Below are positions 26,159-33,667 of a stretch of 64,000 bases of DNA, piece by piece. The notes below the pieces were generated by a model, which searched no databases, was not told where the DNA came from, and worked only from the letters and a program-made list of their open reading frames with translations. The stretch comes from Pseudonocardia sp. MH-G8 (lineage in GTDB: Bacteria; Actinomycetota; Actinomycetes; Mycobacteriales; Pseudonocardiaceae): the NCBI RefSeq assembly GCF_002262885.1, contig NZ_NKYF01000003.1, positions 376,382 through 440,381 on the forward strand. The letters run 5' to 3'. The translations under genes were made by a program, and so were the position numbers. Position 1 is the first letter of the stretch. Each line of letters begins with the position of its first letter.

Positions 26159-26503
26159 ATGGACATGACGCGGCGGCGGTTCGAGGAGCTCGTCTCCGAC
26201 GCGCTCGACACGATCCCGCCCGAGCTCACCGCGGCGATGGACAACGTCGTGGTGCTGGTGGCGGACCGCCACGACACCGAGCCCGATCTGCTGGGCCTCT
26301 ACGAGGGTGTGGCGCTCACCGAGCGCTCCTCGTCCTACGGCGGCGTGCTGCCGGACCGGATCAGCATCTACCAGGACGCCATCCTCGACGTCTGCGCCGA
26401 CGAGGACGATGTGGTGCACGAGGTGGCGGTCACGGTGGTGCACGAGGTCGCCCACCACTTCGGCATCGACGAGGAGACGCTGCACGACCTCGGCTGGGGC
26501 TGA
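26159..26503 (+). CDS. Zincin-like metallopeptidase family protein (Rv3836-like)
   Basis: A 114-residue protein of the short metallopeptidase family related to minimal zincins. The zinc motif is VVHEVAHHFGIDEETLHDLG (HExxH plus a later Asp or His), preceded by VYDAIL-like strands (RISIYQDAILDVCADED). Many members are annotated as metallopeptidase but remain untested. The ATG at 26159 is the first codon with family sequence. It follows the septum-formation gene and converges, 4 bp apart, with the phosphoglycerate-mutase-like gene. The mycobacterial counterpart, by memory, is Rv3836. Confidence 0.85.
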   Translation: MDMTRRRFEELVSDALDTIPPELTAAMDNVVVLVADRHDTEPDLLGLYEGVALTERSSSYGGVLPDRISIYQDAILDVCADEDDVVHEVAVTVVHEVAHHFGIDEETLHDLGWG

Positions 26504-26507
26504 GGCC

Positions 26508-27140
26508 TCAGGCGGGCGTGCCACCCGCGGTCACGTCGCCGGGCAGCGGCACCGCGCTGTCCCAGTGCTCCAGTGCCCAGCCCGCGCCGTCGGGTCGCAG
26601 GACGACGAGCCCCGTGTTGGGGACGTACAGCGTCTCCGCGGTGTCGCCGAGGAGCGCGGCGGCGGCCAGGCGGATCGCCGCGCCGTGGCTCGCGAGCACG
26701 ACGTCACCGGTCGCGCCGTCGAGGATCGTGTCGATCGCCGGCAGGAACCGCTCCCGGACGTCGTGGGCCGACTCGCCGCCGGGCAGCCGGGCCTCGAGGT
26801 CACCGGTCCACCAGGCCTCGTAGACGGAGGTGAACCGCTGGAGGGCGGCCTCCCCGGACCGGCCCTCGAGCTCGCCGCAGAACACCTCGTGCACGCCCTC
26901 GACGACCCCGACCTCGATCCCGTGCGCGGCAGCGACGGGCGCCGCGGTCTGCTGCGCCCGCGTGGCGACCGAGGCGTGCACGGCCGTGACCTGGTATCCG
27001 GCCAGCCGCTCCCCGAGCGCGGCCGCCTGCGCCTGGCCGAGTTCGTTCAGGGGGGCACCGGGCGGCCGGGTGTCGAGGATGTGCTGCGCGTTCGCCGCGG
27101 TCTGCCCGTGCCGCACCATCACGAGGCGGACGCCCGTCAT
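26508..27140 (-). CDS. Histidine phosphatase (phosphoglycerate mutase family)
   Basis: A 210-residue protein with the phosphohistidine motif VRLVMVRHGQTAANA at the N-terminus and the second catalytic His in VVLASHGAAIRLAA. The Glu-containing EVFCGELEGRSGE resembles phosphatase rather than mutase members. The substrate is unknown; broad phosphatases of this type act on sugar or amino-acid phosphates. The ATG at 27140 overlaps the stop of pheA (ATGA), and the longer open frame upstream is the end of pheA in another frame. It corresponds to Rv3837c in the mycobacterial order. Confidence 0.85.
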   Translation of the reverse strand: MTGVRLVMVRHGQTAANAQHILDTRPPGAPLNELGQAQAAALGERLAGYQVTAVHASVATRAQQTAAPVAAAHGIEVGVVEGVHEVFCGELEGRSGEAALQRFTSVYEAWWTGDLEARLPGGESAHDVRERFLPAIDTILDGATGDVVLASHGAAIRLAAAALLGDTAETLYVPNTGLVVLRPDGAGWALEHWDSAVPLPGDVTAGGTPA

Positions 27141-28081
27141 GCGAGGCTCCCGGCCCGCAACCCGGCGAGCCATTCCTGCGCGGTGGCGAACTGCTCAACG
27201 TCGGAACCGCCGACGAGCAGCGGCGGGGTGTCCGAGCCCGGGTGCGACGCGCCGTTGCCGGCGCGCGGGTAGGAGCCGAGGAACCGGACGCGGTCGCAAC
27301 GCCGGTGCAGCGCCGCAAGGGCCTCCCCCATGGCCGGCTCGGCGACGTGGCCCGTGCAGTCGAGGTGGAACCAGTACTCCGCGTGCCGGTCCTTGATCGG
27401 CCGCGACTCGATGCGCGTGAGGTCGATACCGCGCACGGCGAGCTCGGTGAGCAGGCCCAGCAGCGCGCCGGGCCGGTTCTCGGTGGTGGCGGCGAGCGAC
27501 GTGCGGTCGTGTCCGGTGGGTTCCGGCGGCGGACCGGGCGGTGCCACGAGCGCGAAACGCGTGACGGCCCCCGGGTTGTCGGCGATGTCGTCGACGAGGA
27601 TCGTCAGCCCGTGCTGCCCGGCGGCGAGCGGCGCCGACACCGCCGCGTCGAACTCGCCGCGGGCGACCTGCGCCGCCGCCTCCGCCGTGGATGTGGAGGA
27701 CACGACCGTGGCGTCGGGGAGGTGCGCCGCGAGCCAGCCACGGGTCTGCGCGATGGCGTGCGGGTGCGACGCCACCGTGCGCACCTCCTCCGCGGTGGTG
27801 CCGGCCCGCACCAGCACGGCGAACCGGACGGGCAGCAACGCCTCCCGCACGATCACCAGTGGTGGGTCCGCGATCAGACCGTCGAGCACCGCGGGCACGG
27901 CACCCTCCACGGAGTTCTCGATCGGCACGCAGCCGGCCTCGGCGGTGCCGTCCCGGACGGCCGCCAGCACGGCGGGGGAACCCGCGCAGGGCACGAGCTC
28001 CGCTCCGGCTACCCCGGGCATCGACCGCAGCGCCTGCTCGGTGAACGTGGCGCGCGGCCCGAGGAACGCGAGGCGGGACAC
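27137..28081 (-). CDS. pheA: Prephenate dehydratase
   Basis: A 314-residue protein that converts prephenate to phenylpyruvate for phenylalanine synthesis. The catalytic domain starts LAFLGPRATFTEQALRSM, contains CVPIENSVEGAVPAVLD and TRFALVAPP (Thr-Arg-Phe of the active site), and is followed by an ACT domain (NRPGALLGLLTELAVRGIDL, then ESRPIKDRHAEYWFHLDC) that should bind phenylalanine for feedback control. The GTG at 28081 fits a leaderless start. It diverges from the macro-domain gene with only 23 bp between starts. Its stop overlaps the phosphatase start, so the two form an operon. Confidence 0.95.
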   Translation of the reverse strand: MSRLAFLGPRATFTEQALRSMPGVAGAELVPCAGSPAVLAAVRDGTAEAGCVPIENSVEGAVPAVLDGLIADPPLVIVREALLPVRFAVLVRAGTTAEEVRTVASHPHAIAQTRGWLAAHLPDATVVSSTSTAEAAAQVARGEFDAAVSAPLAAGQHGLTILVDDIADNPGAVTRFALVAPPGPPPEPTGHDRTSLAATTENRPGALLGLLTELAVRGIDLTRIESRPIKDRHAEYWFHLDCTGHVAEPAMGEALAALHRRCDRVRFLGSYPRAGNGASHPGSDTPPLLVGGSDVEQFATAQEWLAGLRAGSLA

Positions 28082-28088
28082 GCCGGTG

Positions 28089-28098
28089 ACCCTACTGT
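28089..28098. promoter_or_regulatory. Overlapping divergent -10 elements of pheA and macro-domain gene
   Basis: Minus-strand TAGGGT (28094-28089) ends 7 nt before the pheA GTG, and plus-strand TACTGT (28093-28098) ends 6 nt before the macro-gene ATG. The two hexamers share the TA at 28093-28094, so the two polymerases cannot bind at once. Confidence 0.5.
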
Positions 28099-28104
28099 GG
28101 GCGG

Positions 28105-28659
28105 ATGAACGACCTGACGCTGGTGCTGGTGGCCGTCGACGCCCCCATGGCGCAGGCGTGGCGCACGCTCGCCGCCGACCGTCCCGGTCTCGTCGTGCAC
28201 GAGGGCTCGGTCACCGACGTGGACGTCGACGCCGTGGTCAGCCCGGCCAACTCCTTCGGCTTCATGGGCGGCGGCATCGACGCGGTGTACGCGCGCTGGT
28301 TCCCGGGCATCTCCGGTCAGGTGCGGGCCGCCTCGGGAGCCGACCGCGGGCGCGAGCTCCCCGTCGGTGAGGCCGTCATCGTGCCGACGGGGGCGCCCCG
28401 GCCGGCCTGGCTCGTGAGCGCCCCGACGATGCGGCAGCCCGGCGAACGACTCCCCGCCGACGGCGCGGCCGCCCGGGCCGCCGCGGGCGCGGTGCTGCGG
28501 CTGTGGCGCGACGGGTCGCTACCCGACGGCCGCCGCGTGCGCGACACCGTTCGCACGATCGCGCTGCCCGGCCTCGGCACCGGCGTCGGCGGGCTCTCCC
28601 CCGAGGTCTGCGCCGCCCAGGTGGGGTCGGCGTGGGACGAGATCCTCGGCCACCCCTGA
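28105..28659 (+). CDS. Macro-domain (ADP-ribose-binding) protein
   Basis: A 184-residue protein that is nearly all macro domain. The ligand loop reads DAVVSPANSFGFMGGGIDAV, and the second Gly-rich loop is IALPGLGTGVGGLSPEVC. Macro domains bind or remove ADP-ribose or its relatives; this type, with SPANSFG in place of VNAANS, is common in bacteria and phage-related genes. It could reverse ADP-ribosylation or degrade ADP-ribose 1-phosphate, but the partner is not visible. It is divergent from pheA and ends at the first repeat array. ATG 28105 is at the predicted transcript start. Confidence 0.85.
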   Translation: MNDLTLVLVAVDAPMAQAWRTLAADRPGLVVHEGSVTDVDVDAVVSPANSFGFMGGGIDAVYARWFPGISGQVRAASGADRGRELPVGEAVIVPTGAPRPAWLVSAPTMRQPGERLPADGAAARAAAGAVLRLWRDGSLPDGRRVRDTVRTIALPGLGTGVGGLSPEVCAAQVGSAWDEILGHP

Positions 28660-28690
28660 CCTGACCTGCGCGACTCGCGCCCCCACGCCC

Positions 28691-28821
28691 GCAGGTCGCA
28701 GCCCACCCCGCAAGTCGCGCCGCACCACCCGCGAGTCGCAGCCCACCCCCGCGAGTCGCGCCCCAGCACCCGCGAGTCGCGCCCCAGCACCCGCGAGTCG
28801 CGCAGCACGCCCGCGTATGTC
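28691..28821 (+). repeat. Tandem array 1 of GCGAGTCGC repeats (seven units, 19-21 bp period)
   Basis: Seven degenerate units begin at 28691, 28710, 28731, 28751, 28772, 28793 and 28813. Each has the core GCGAGTCGC (or a close form such as GCAAGTCGC) plus a C-rich linker like GCCCCAGCACCC. The array starts 32 bp after the macro-gene stop and lies in the 458-bp gap between two convergent genes. It does not encode a protein I can support. Confidence 0.85.
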
Positions 28822-28932
28822 GCACTCACACCCTGAAGCCGCGCCCTGACCTCGGGCGCCATGTGCCGAGCCGAGGACCGCACCTGGTGCGGGGTTCACG
28901 CGCAGCGTTCACTCACCCTCAGCACTAAGGAC

Positions 28933-29111
28933 GCGACTCGCGGGGCCTACAGCCCAACTCGCGGGGAGAGCAGCGCAACTCGCGGGGAGGGCGGCCCGAC
29001 TCGCGGGTCCTACAGCGCGACTCGCGGGGATGGGCTGCGACTCGCGGGGTGGACAGCGCGACTCGCGGGGATGGGCTGCGACTCGCGGGGAGGGCAGCGC
29101 GACTCAGGGGT
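28933..29111 (-). repeat. Tandem array 2 of the same repeat, opposite orientation (nine units)
   Basis: Nine units with ACTCGCGGGG (or a close form) begin at 28936, 28957, 28978, 28999, 29020, 29040, 29061, 29081 and 29102, a 20-21 bp period. The units are the reverse complement of array 1, so the two arrays face each other across about 100 bp. Each array starts beside the 3' end of the gene it follows, and both transcripts would read the C-rich form. Confidence 0.85.
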
Positions 29112-29117
29112 CGGCAG

Positions 29118-30005
29118 TCAGTTGAGCAGGCCGAGGTCGGCGAGCCGGGTGGCCAGGACGGGCTCCGGGTCGGCGCCGCAGCGGGAGAGCAGGCCACGGA
29201 TGCCCTTCACGGCGCGCTCGGACAGCTCACCGATCTCGTGGGCGAGGGCTGGCCCGTCGGTGCTCTCGAGGGCCGAGCGGACGTCGCCGCCGGCGAGCGC
29301 CCGGGCGACGGCGACGATCAGGTTGAGGATGCCGTGCTGCACGGGCCGCGCGTCGTCGTCGACGCGGACGGCCTGACGCAGGCCCAGGGTGGTGAACACG
29401 CGGCCGGCGTCGACGACCACGCGCACGAACTCCTCGACCTCGGCCACCGAGGGCACGTCGGAGGCCCGCGGACCACCGCAACGCAGCTTGGGGGCGCAGC
29501 CGTGGTCGGCGACGCGGCGCACGGCGTCGAGCCACTCCGCGGTGGTGTCCTGGTTCACGGAGGCGGGTCGGCGCGGCTCGACGACGGCCATGACGTCCTC
29601 GGGCACGAACTCCGACACGCGCTCCAGCCAGATGCCGTCGACGTCGGGCGGAGCCGCGGTCTCGACGGTGCGCGGGGTGAGCAGGCTCGACCGCGAGAAC
29701 ACGGTGGACAGCGCCTTCGGCACCGCGCCGAGCCCCGTGTCGACGACCAACGACACCTCGACCGGCCGCGAGGGCACCGACCGCGCGAGCTCCTGCACGA
29801 GCGCGGGGAGCCGCGAGACGGGACAGACGAGCTGCCCGACGAGGCCGCCGTAGCGTCCGTCACGGGCGCTGAGGTACCGCGCCACGACCGCATCGACCCC
29901 GAGGGCCTCGGGCTTCGGCTGCAGCAGGCTCGTGTCATCGACCAACTGCGCGAAAAGCGGAGGGATGCCCCAGGGATCCGCGCCGGCCGCCGTCGTCACG
30001 GTCAC
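29118..30005 (-). CDS. Conserved actinobacterial protein of unknown function
   Basis: A 295-residue soluble protein, probably alpha/beta. The start GIPPLFAQLVDDTSLLQPKP resembles a family of unnamed actinobacterial proteins that begin with PPLFAxLxDDAALFPP. Other recognisable stretches are GGLVGQLVCPVSRLPALVQE and EVSLVVDTGLGAVPKAL; CAPKLRCGG and QAVRVDDDARPVQHGILNLI lie in the second half. No catalytic motif is evident and I do not assign a function. Start GTG 30005, with a second GTG two codons later. It diverges from the DUF2470 gene but lies outside the iron box region by about 75 bp, so that box could also affect it. Confidence 0.65.
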   Translation of the reverse strand: MTVTTAAGADPWGIPPLFAQLVDDTSLLQPKPEALGVDAVVARYLSARDGRYGGLVGQLVCPVSRLPALVQELARSVPSRPVEVSLVVDTGLGAVPKALSTVFSRSSLLTPRTVETAAPPDVDGIWLERVSEFVPEDVMAVVEPRRPASVNQDTTAEWLDAVRRVADHGCAPKLRCGGPRASDVPSVAEVEEFVRVVVDAGRVFTTLGLRQAVRVDDDARPVQHGILNLIVAVARALAGGDVRSALESTDGPALAHEIGELSERAVKGIRGLLSRCGADPEPVLATRLADLGLLN

Positions 30006-30080
30006 AGACGCTAACGGGTGGGCTCGCGCGGCGTGACAGCGGCCGTGCGTTCAGGGCCTGGACACCGCTCCGCCACCCCT

Positions 30081-30099
30081 ATAGCTTAGGCTCACCTAA
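30081..30099. promoter_or_regulatory. IdeR/DtxR iron box
   Basis: ATAGCTTAGGCTCACCTAA matches 16 of 19 positions of the IdeR consensus TTAGGTTAGGCTAACCTAA, and the central GGCT...ACC half-sites are intact. It ends 16 bp before the DUF2470 start and overlaps its likely promoter, so the iron-loaded regulator should repress that gene. Its AT-rich core stands out from the local DNA. Confidence 0.9.
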
Positions 30100-30115
30100 G
30101 TCACGGAGGTGCCCG

Positions 30116-30922
30116 TTGGGATCCACGCGGCCACGACGACCGCCCGCCCCCACCGCAGCGGAGCGTGCTCGCAGCCTGGCCGCCCGGGGTGGCACCGCCT
30201 GCCTGGTCGGCACCGGTGCTCCGCAGGCCACACCGCTCGTGCACCACGTCCGTGCCGACGGTTCGGCCGTGCTGCTCCTCGACGACGCCGAGCCCGTGCT
30301 CGACGCGATCCGCGCTGCCCCCGGCGGGGAGTTCTCGGCCATGCTCGAGGTCACCGACCACGCCCCGGTCGATCTGCGCGAACCGGTGCGCGGGCTGTTG
30401 TGGATCACCGGCCGGATGCGGATCCCGGGGCCGGAGATCGCCCGGCGCATCGCCCTGCAGGTCGCCGACGTGCGCCCGCACCCCGACCTGCTGAACCTGG
30501 GCCACGGCGCCACGCTCGTCCGCCTCGACCCGGGCTCCGCCGTGCTGTCCGACGCCGAGGGCTGCGCGGCGCTCTCCCCCGTCGACCTCGCCGCAGCCTG
30601 GCCCGACCCCTTCTGCTGCTACGAGGGGCACTGGCTCGCCCACCTCGAGGAATCGCACCCGGACGTCCTCGACGTACTGGTGCGCCACCTGCCCCCCGCA
30701 CTGCGCGACCTGCGCGGAGCGCGGGTGCGTCCGCTCGGCGTCGACCGTTACGGCTTGCGCCTGCGCGTGGAGGCACCGGGTCGCGACCACGACGTGCGGA
30801 TCGCCTGGCTCGAACAGGCCACCACGGTGGCCGAGCTGCGGGAGCAGATGCAGCAGCTGATGGGCTGCCCGATGCGACGCGGCGCAGGCGCGGGCCCCAC
30901 CCCGCCGGGAGGGCGCGCCTAG
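30116..30922 (+). CDS. DUF2470 / FMN-binding split-barrel protein, iron-regulated
   Basis: A 268-residue protein. The first 160 residues look like a flavin-type split barrel (RADGSAVLLLDDAEPVLDAI, then VRGLLWITGRMRI), and the C-terminal 80 residues are the DUF2470 domain (FCCYEGHWLAHLEESHPDVL, then PLGVDRYGLRLRV). The same domain pair occurs in HugZ-type heme oxygenases and chloroplast relatives, and mycobacterial Rv3839 is of this kind and IdeR-controlled, as I remember. Heme handling under iron limitation is a reasonable inference. TTG 30116 has an ideal GGAGGT at 30105-30110. The last 4 bp overlap the convergent DUF3817 gene. Confidence 0.85.
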   Translation: MGSTRPRRPPAPTAAERARSLAARGGTACLVGTGAPQATPLVHHVRADGSAVLLLDDAEPVLDAIRAAPGGEFSAMLEVTDHAPVDLREPVRGLLWITGRMRIPGPEIARRIALQVADVRPHPDLLNLGHGATLVRLDPGSAVLSDAEGCAALSPVDLAAAWPDPFCCYEGHWLAHLEESHPDVLDVLVRHLPPALRDLRGARVRPLGVDRYGLRLRVEAPGRDHDVRIAWLEQATTVAELREQMQQLMGCPMRRGAGAGPTPPGGRA

Positions 30923-31236
30923 CTGACGGGGGTGCGGCCCGCGCGCACGCGATGGGTGACGCGGCGCTCGGCCACGAACGAGGCCACCGGCACGGTGCCG
31001 GCGATGAGGATCAGCACGGCGTCGAGCGGCTTCCACCGGCAGCGCTCGGCCAGCAGCAGCGTGCACACGATGTAGATCATGTAGAGGAAGCCGTGGGCGA
31101 CGCCCACGATCGATACCAGCTCGGGCTGACCGAAGACGTACTTCAGCGGCATCGCCACCACCACCAGCACCAGGAGCCCGACGCCGGTGACCCAGGCGGA
31201 GATCCGGTAGGCGAGCAGGGCGGTATCGATCGACAC
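30919..31236 (-). CDS. DUF3817 family small membrane protein
   Basis: A 105-residue protein with three membrane segments (about 8-32, 39-64 and 70-86). The sequence KYVFGQPELVSIVGVAHGFL followed by MIYIVCTLLLAERCRWKPLD is typical of DUF3817. The function is unknown. GAGAG lies before the GTG at 31236. The gene upstream on the same strand ends 9 bp earlier, and the two are often neighbours in actinobacteria, which suggests a joint role. It converges with the DUF2470 gene with a 4-bp overlap. Confidence 0.8.
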   Translation of the reverse strand: MSIDTALLAYRISAWVTGVGLLVLVVVAMPLKYVFGQPELVSIVGVAHGFLYMIYIVCTLLLAERCRWKPLDAVLILIAGTVPVASFVAERRVTHRVRAGRTPVS

Positions 31237-31245
31237 GGTCGTCTC

Positions 31246-31755
31246 TCAGTCGTCGGTGTGGCGCGCGGCCAGCTGCGCCAGCATCTGGTTGTAGGCGGCG
31301 AGCTCCGGGTCGTCGTCGGCCGGAGGCGCCGCGACGCCGCGGGGGCGCGGGCCGAACGGTGACGACGCGGCTGCGGTTGCGAGCGGCTCCGCGGTGCGGG
31401 GCGCCGGGACCGGCGCGGCGACGTGGGCAGGAGCGGGTGCGGAGACGTCGGCACCCGCTCCGCCGACAGGAACCTGATCTGCAGGCGCCTCGCCTGCGGG
31501 CGCCTCCCCTGCAGGAGCCTCGCCCGGGGCTGCGTCCAGCTCGGCCGCTTCCATGCGCAGCATCCGCCACCACATGACACCGAAGAACACCGCGAAGACG
31601 GGCCATTGAAGCCCGTACCCCACGTTCAGCGCGCTCCCCATCGCCGAACCGGCACGCTGCCACTGCCACGCGGCGAGCCATCCGCAGGTGGCCATGGCGC
31701 CGAGGGTGAGCAGGTGCCACACGATCCATCGTGGAGAGAGGATCAGCTGCCGCAC
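31246..31755 (-). CDS. Conserved membrane protein with disordered Ala/Pro tail
   Basis: A 169-residue protein with two membrane segments at the N-terminus (IVWHLLTLGAMATCGWLAAW and LQWPVFAVFFGVMWWRMLR), where the first resembles the start of SURF1-like proteins. The rest is a low-complexity tail with a short repeat (GEAPA three times in a row near residue 80) and a conserved C-terminal helix ELAAYNQMLAQLAA. The function is unknown; it is found next to DUF3817 genes in relatives, as I recall. The GTG at 31755 fits a leaderless start from TAGTCT at 31768-31763. It diverges from the CPBP gene, 36 bp away. Confidence 0.75.
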   Translation of the reverse strand: MRQLILSPRWIVWHLLTLGAMATCGWLAAWQWQRAGSAMGSALNVGYGLQWPVFAVFFGVMWWRMLRMEAAELDAAPGEAPAGEAPAGEAPADQVPVGGAGADVSAPAPAHVAAPVPAPRTAEPLATAAASSPFGPRPRGVAAPPADDDPELAAYNQMLAQLAARHTDD

Positions 31756-31762
31756 GCAGGCA

Positions 31763-31768
31763 AGACTA
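31763..31768 (-). promoter_or_regulatory. -10 element of membrane protein gene (leaderless)
   Basis: Minus-strand TAGTCT ends 7 nt before the GTG at 31755. It lies 10 bp from the divergent -10 of the CPBP gene. Confidence 0.4.
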
Positions 31769-31777
31769 CCCGGCTAG

Positions 31778-31783
31778 TAGCGT
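31778..31783 (+). promoter_or_regulatory. -10 element of CPBP gene (leaderless)
   Basis: TAGCGT ends 8 nt before the GTG at 31792. Confidence 0.4.
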
Positions 31784-31791
31784 CCGCGACC

Positions 31792-32607
31792 GTGCCCCGC
31801 TCGAAGGCCGCCCGTAGCTGGTTCGCTCCCCCGCCACCCGGTGTCGCGCCCCTCACCGACCCCGCCGCCCGCCGGCTCGTCGGCACCGAGGTCCTGGTCG
31901 TCCTCACGGTCACGCTCGGGCTCTCGGCGGTGCGCAGCGCGCTCGCCCTGCTCGACGCCGTGCTGCAGCCGGTGCCGCTCAACGAGCAGCAGGTGGCGCT
32001 GAACGCGCCGGCCGCGCAGGCCGGGCTCGTCGACCTCGCGCTGCAGCTCACGCGCGTGCTGCAGCTCATCGGCTGGGGCGCGCTGGGCGCCTACCTGCTG
32101 CTGCGCGCGGGCTTCGCCATGCGCGACGTCGGGCTCGACCGCCGCCGGCCCGGGCGCGACGCGCTCGGCTCGGCCGGGCTCGCCGCCCTGATCGGCGTAC
32201 CCGGGCTGGGGCTCTACCTCGTGGCGAGGGCGGTCGGCGTGAGCGTGACCATCGCGCCGACCACGCTCGACGACACCTGGTGGCGGCTGCCCGTCCTGCT
32301 GGCGTCCGCGTTCGCGAACAGCTGGGCCGAGGAGGTGGTGATGGTCGCCTACCTCATCACACGGCTGCGCCAGCTCGGCTGGTCGGAGAACCGCTCGCTG
32401 CTCGCCCAGGCCCTGCTGCGCGGCGGCTACCACCTCTACCAGGGCCTCGGCGGGTTCGTCGGCAACATCGTGATGGGCCTGGTCTTCGGCCGCGTGTGGC
32501 AACGCACGAACCGCCTGTGGATGCTCGTCGGCGCCCACGCTCTGATCGACATCGTCGCGTTCGTCGGGTACGCGGCCCTGTCCGGGCGGGTGGGCTGGCT
32601 CCCCTGA
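31792..32607 (+). CDS. CPBP-family intramembrane protease
   Basis: A 271-residue membrane protein with about seven or eight helices. The family's first motif, Glu-Glu followed by a later Arg, is SWAEEVVMVAYLITRL near residue 184; the second, a conserved His in a membrane helix, is GGYHLYQGLGG; and the third is VGAHALIDIVAF. These residues form the active site of Rce1/CPBP-type glutamic proteases. Targets of bacterial members are mostly unknown. The GTG at 31792 fits a leaderless start; a longer open frame upstream has no family sequence. It converges with the SEC-C gene. Confidence 0.85.
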   Translation: MPRSKAARSWFAPPPPGVAPLTDPAARRLVGTEVLVVLTVTLGLSAVRSALALLDAVLQPVPLNEQQVALNAPAAQAGLVDLALQLTRVLQLIGWGALGAYLLLRAGFAMRDVGLDRRRPGRDALGSAGLAALIGVPGLGLYLVARAVGVSVTIAPTTLDDTWWRLPVLLASAFANSWAEEVVMVAYLITRLRQLGWSENRSLLAQALLRGGYHLYQGLGGFVGNIVMGLVFGRVWQRTNRLWMLVGAHALIDIVAFVGYAALSGRVGWLP

Positions 32608-32649
32608 CGCCGGTCGCCGGTCGCCGGTCCGCTCCCTCCCGTGGGGGCT

Positions 32650-32679
32650 CTGCCTCGTAGGGCGGGTTGCGGTGGGCGC
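32650..32679 (+). repeat. Dispersed 30-bp intergenic repeat, copy A
   Basis: This stretch in the gap between two convergent genes matches the reverse complement of 50882-50911 at 29 of 30 positions. Its core is CTGCCTCGTAGGGCGGGTTG. Just upstream is a triple CGCCGGT repeat at about 32611-32630. Confidence 0.75.
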
Positions 32680-32690
32680 GCTGGTCGTGG

Positions 32691-33632
32691 CTAGCGAAGC
32701 GTGACCTGCTTGCCCGCGAGGGCATCGCGGGCGCGGCGCTCGGCGTCGGTGAGCGGGGCGTCGTCGGCGAGGGCGGCGTCCAGACGCGCGGCGAACGCGG
32801 CCACCGGCTCCGTCCACTCCTTCGCGTGCAACTCGCGGTCGAGGTCCCAGACGGGCACGAGCAGGCCGTGTGCGCGGAACGAACCCGCGTAGCGCGCGCC
32901 GTCGGCCAGCGCCAGCTCGCCGCGGGCCTGCAACCGCGCCAATGCCGCGATCAGCTCCTCCTCCGGCTCCGGGCGCACCCAGCGCAGGTGTGCCTTCGTG
33001 CCGGTGTCCACCCAGTAGGCGGCGCGGACGCCCTCGGCCGCGACGGGCTCGGTCGGCATGATCACGGCGTTGGCGCGTTCCAGGGACGCGGCGACGTCGG
33101 GGGCCGGCTCGCTGCCGTCCTCGGCCGGCGGGATCCACCAGCCGAAGTCGGGGTGCAGGGTGACGTCCAGCATGGCCGACGGGTCCAGGACGTCCTGGAT
33201 CCGCACCAGCTCACCGCCGATGCCCGGCCCGACGACGGACAGCGCGCTGCCCGGCTCGGCGTCCCGCGCCCAGCTCAGGGCCTTGGCCAGGTCGGCGGAC
33301 AGGTCACCGGAACGGGTCTGCACCTGCATGCCCAGCAGGATCGCGCCGTCCGGACGCACCACCGCGGCGGCAGCTCCGGGAAGGACCGTGGCGAGCGTGA
33401 CGGGCACGTCGCCCGCCTCGCGCAGCGGCAACGGCGCGGTGGCCGACGGCAGGAACTCGCGCATCGCCACCAGGTCGCACTCGGCGGCGAGGCCCTCGAA
33501 CGGCCGGGGGACGATGACGTCGTCGCCCGCACCGTGGCAGGCCTTGTACCGCTTGCCCGAGCCGCAGGGGCATGGGCGGCGGGGGTTCTCACCCGCGGGC
33601 ACCGCCGCCTTGTCACGTGTCTTCTTGGCCAT
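32691..33632 (-). CDS. SEC-C motif protein (DUF5926 type)
   Basis: A 313-residue soluble protein. The N-terminal PCPCGSGKRYKACHG is a SEC-C zinc motif, the same short Cys-rich module as at the C-terminus of SecA. The rest is an alpha/beta domain found in actinobacterial DUF5926 proteins (VLPGAAAAVVRPDGAILLGM, then HPDFGWWIPP and RWVRPEPEEELIAALARL). The function is unknown; the zinc module may contact ribosomes or SecB-like partners. ATG 33632 is placed directly before the Lys-rich AKKTRDKAA leader; the frame upstream lacks conserved sequence. It is divergent from the P450 gene by 35 bp. Confidence 0.8.
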   Translation of the reverse strand: MAKKTRDKAAVPAGENPRRPCPCGSGKRYKACHGAGDDVIVPRPFEGLAAECDLVAMREFLPSATAPLPLREAGDVPVTLATVLPGAAAAVVRPDGAILLGMQVQTRSGDLSADLAKALSWARDAEPGSALSVVGPGIGGELVRIQDVLDPSAMLDVTLHPDFGWWIPPAEDGSEPAPDVAASLERANAVIMPTEPVAAEGVRAAYWVDTGTKAHLRWVRPEPEEELIAALARLQARGELALADGARYAGSFRAHGLLVPVWDLDRELHAKEWTEPVAAFAARLDAALADDAPLTDAERRARDALAGKQVTLR

Positions 33633-33667
33633 GGTTCGGCAGACGTTAGCGGGTGCGCCGGGGGAGG

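Noticed and set aside
28660..29117. CRISPR array
   Set aside because: The units are 19-21 bp in all, the spacers are 10-12 bp and similar to each other, the repeats are degenerate, and no cas gene is near.
28861..29376. Open reading frame of 171 codons that reads ATRG repeats
   Set aside because: It is only the translation of the tandem array at 28933-29111 and continues antisense to the next gene.
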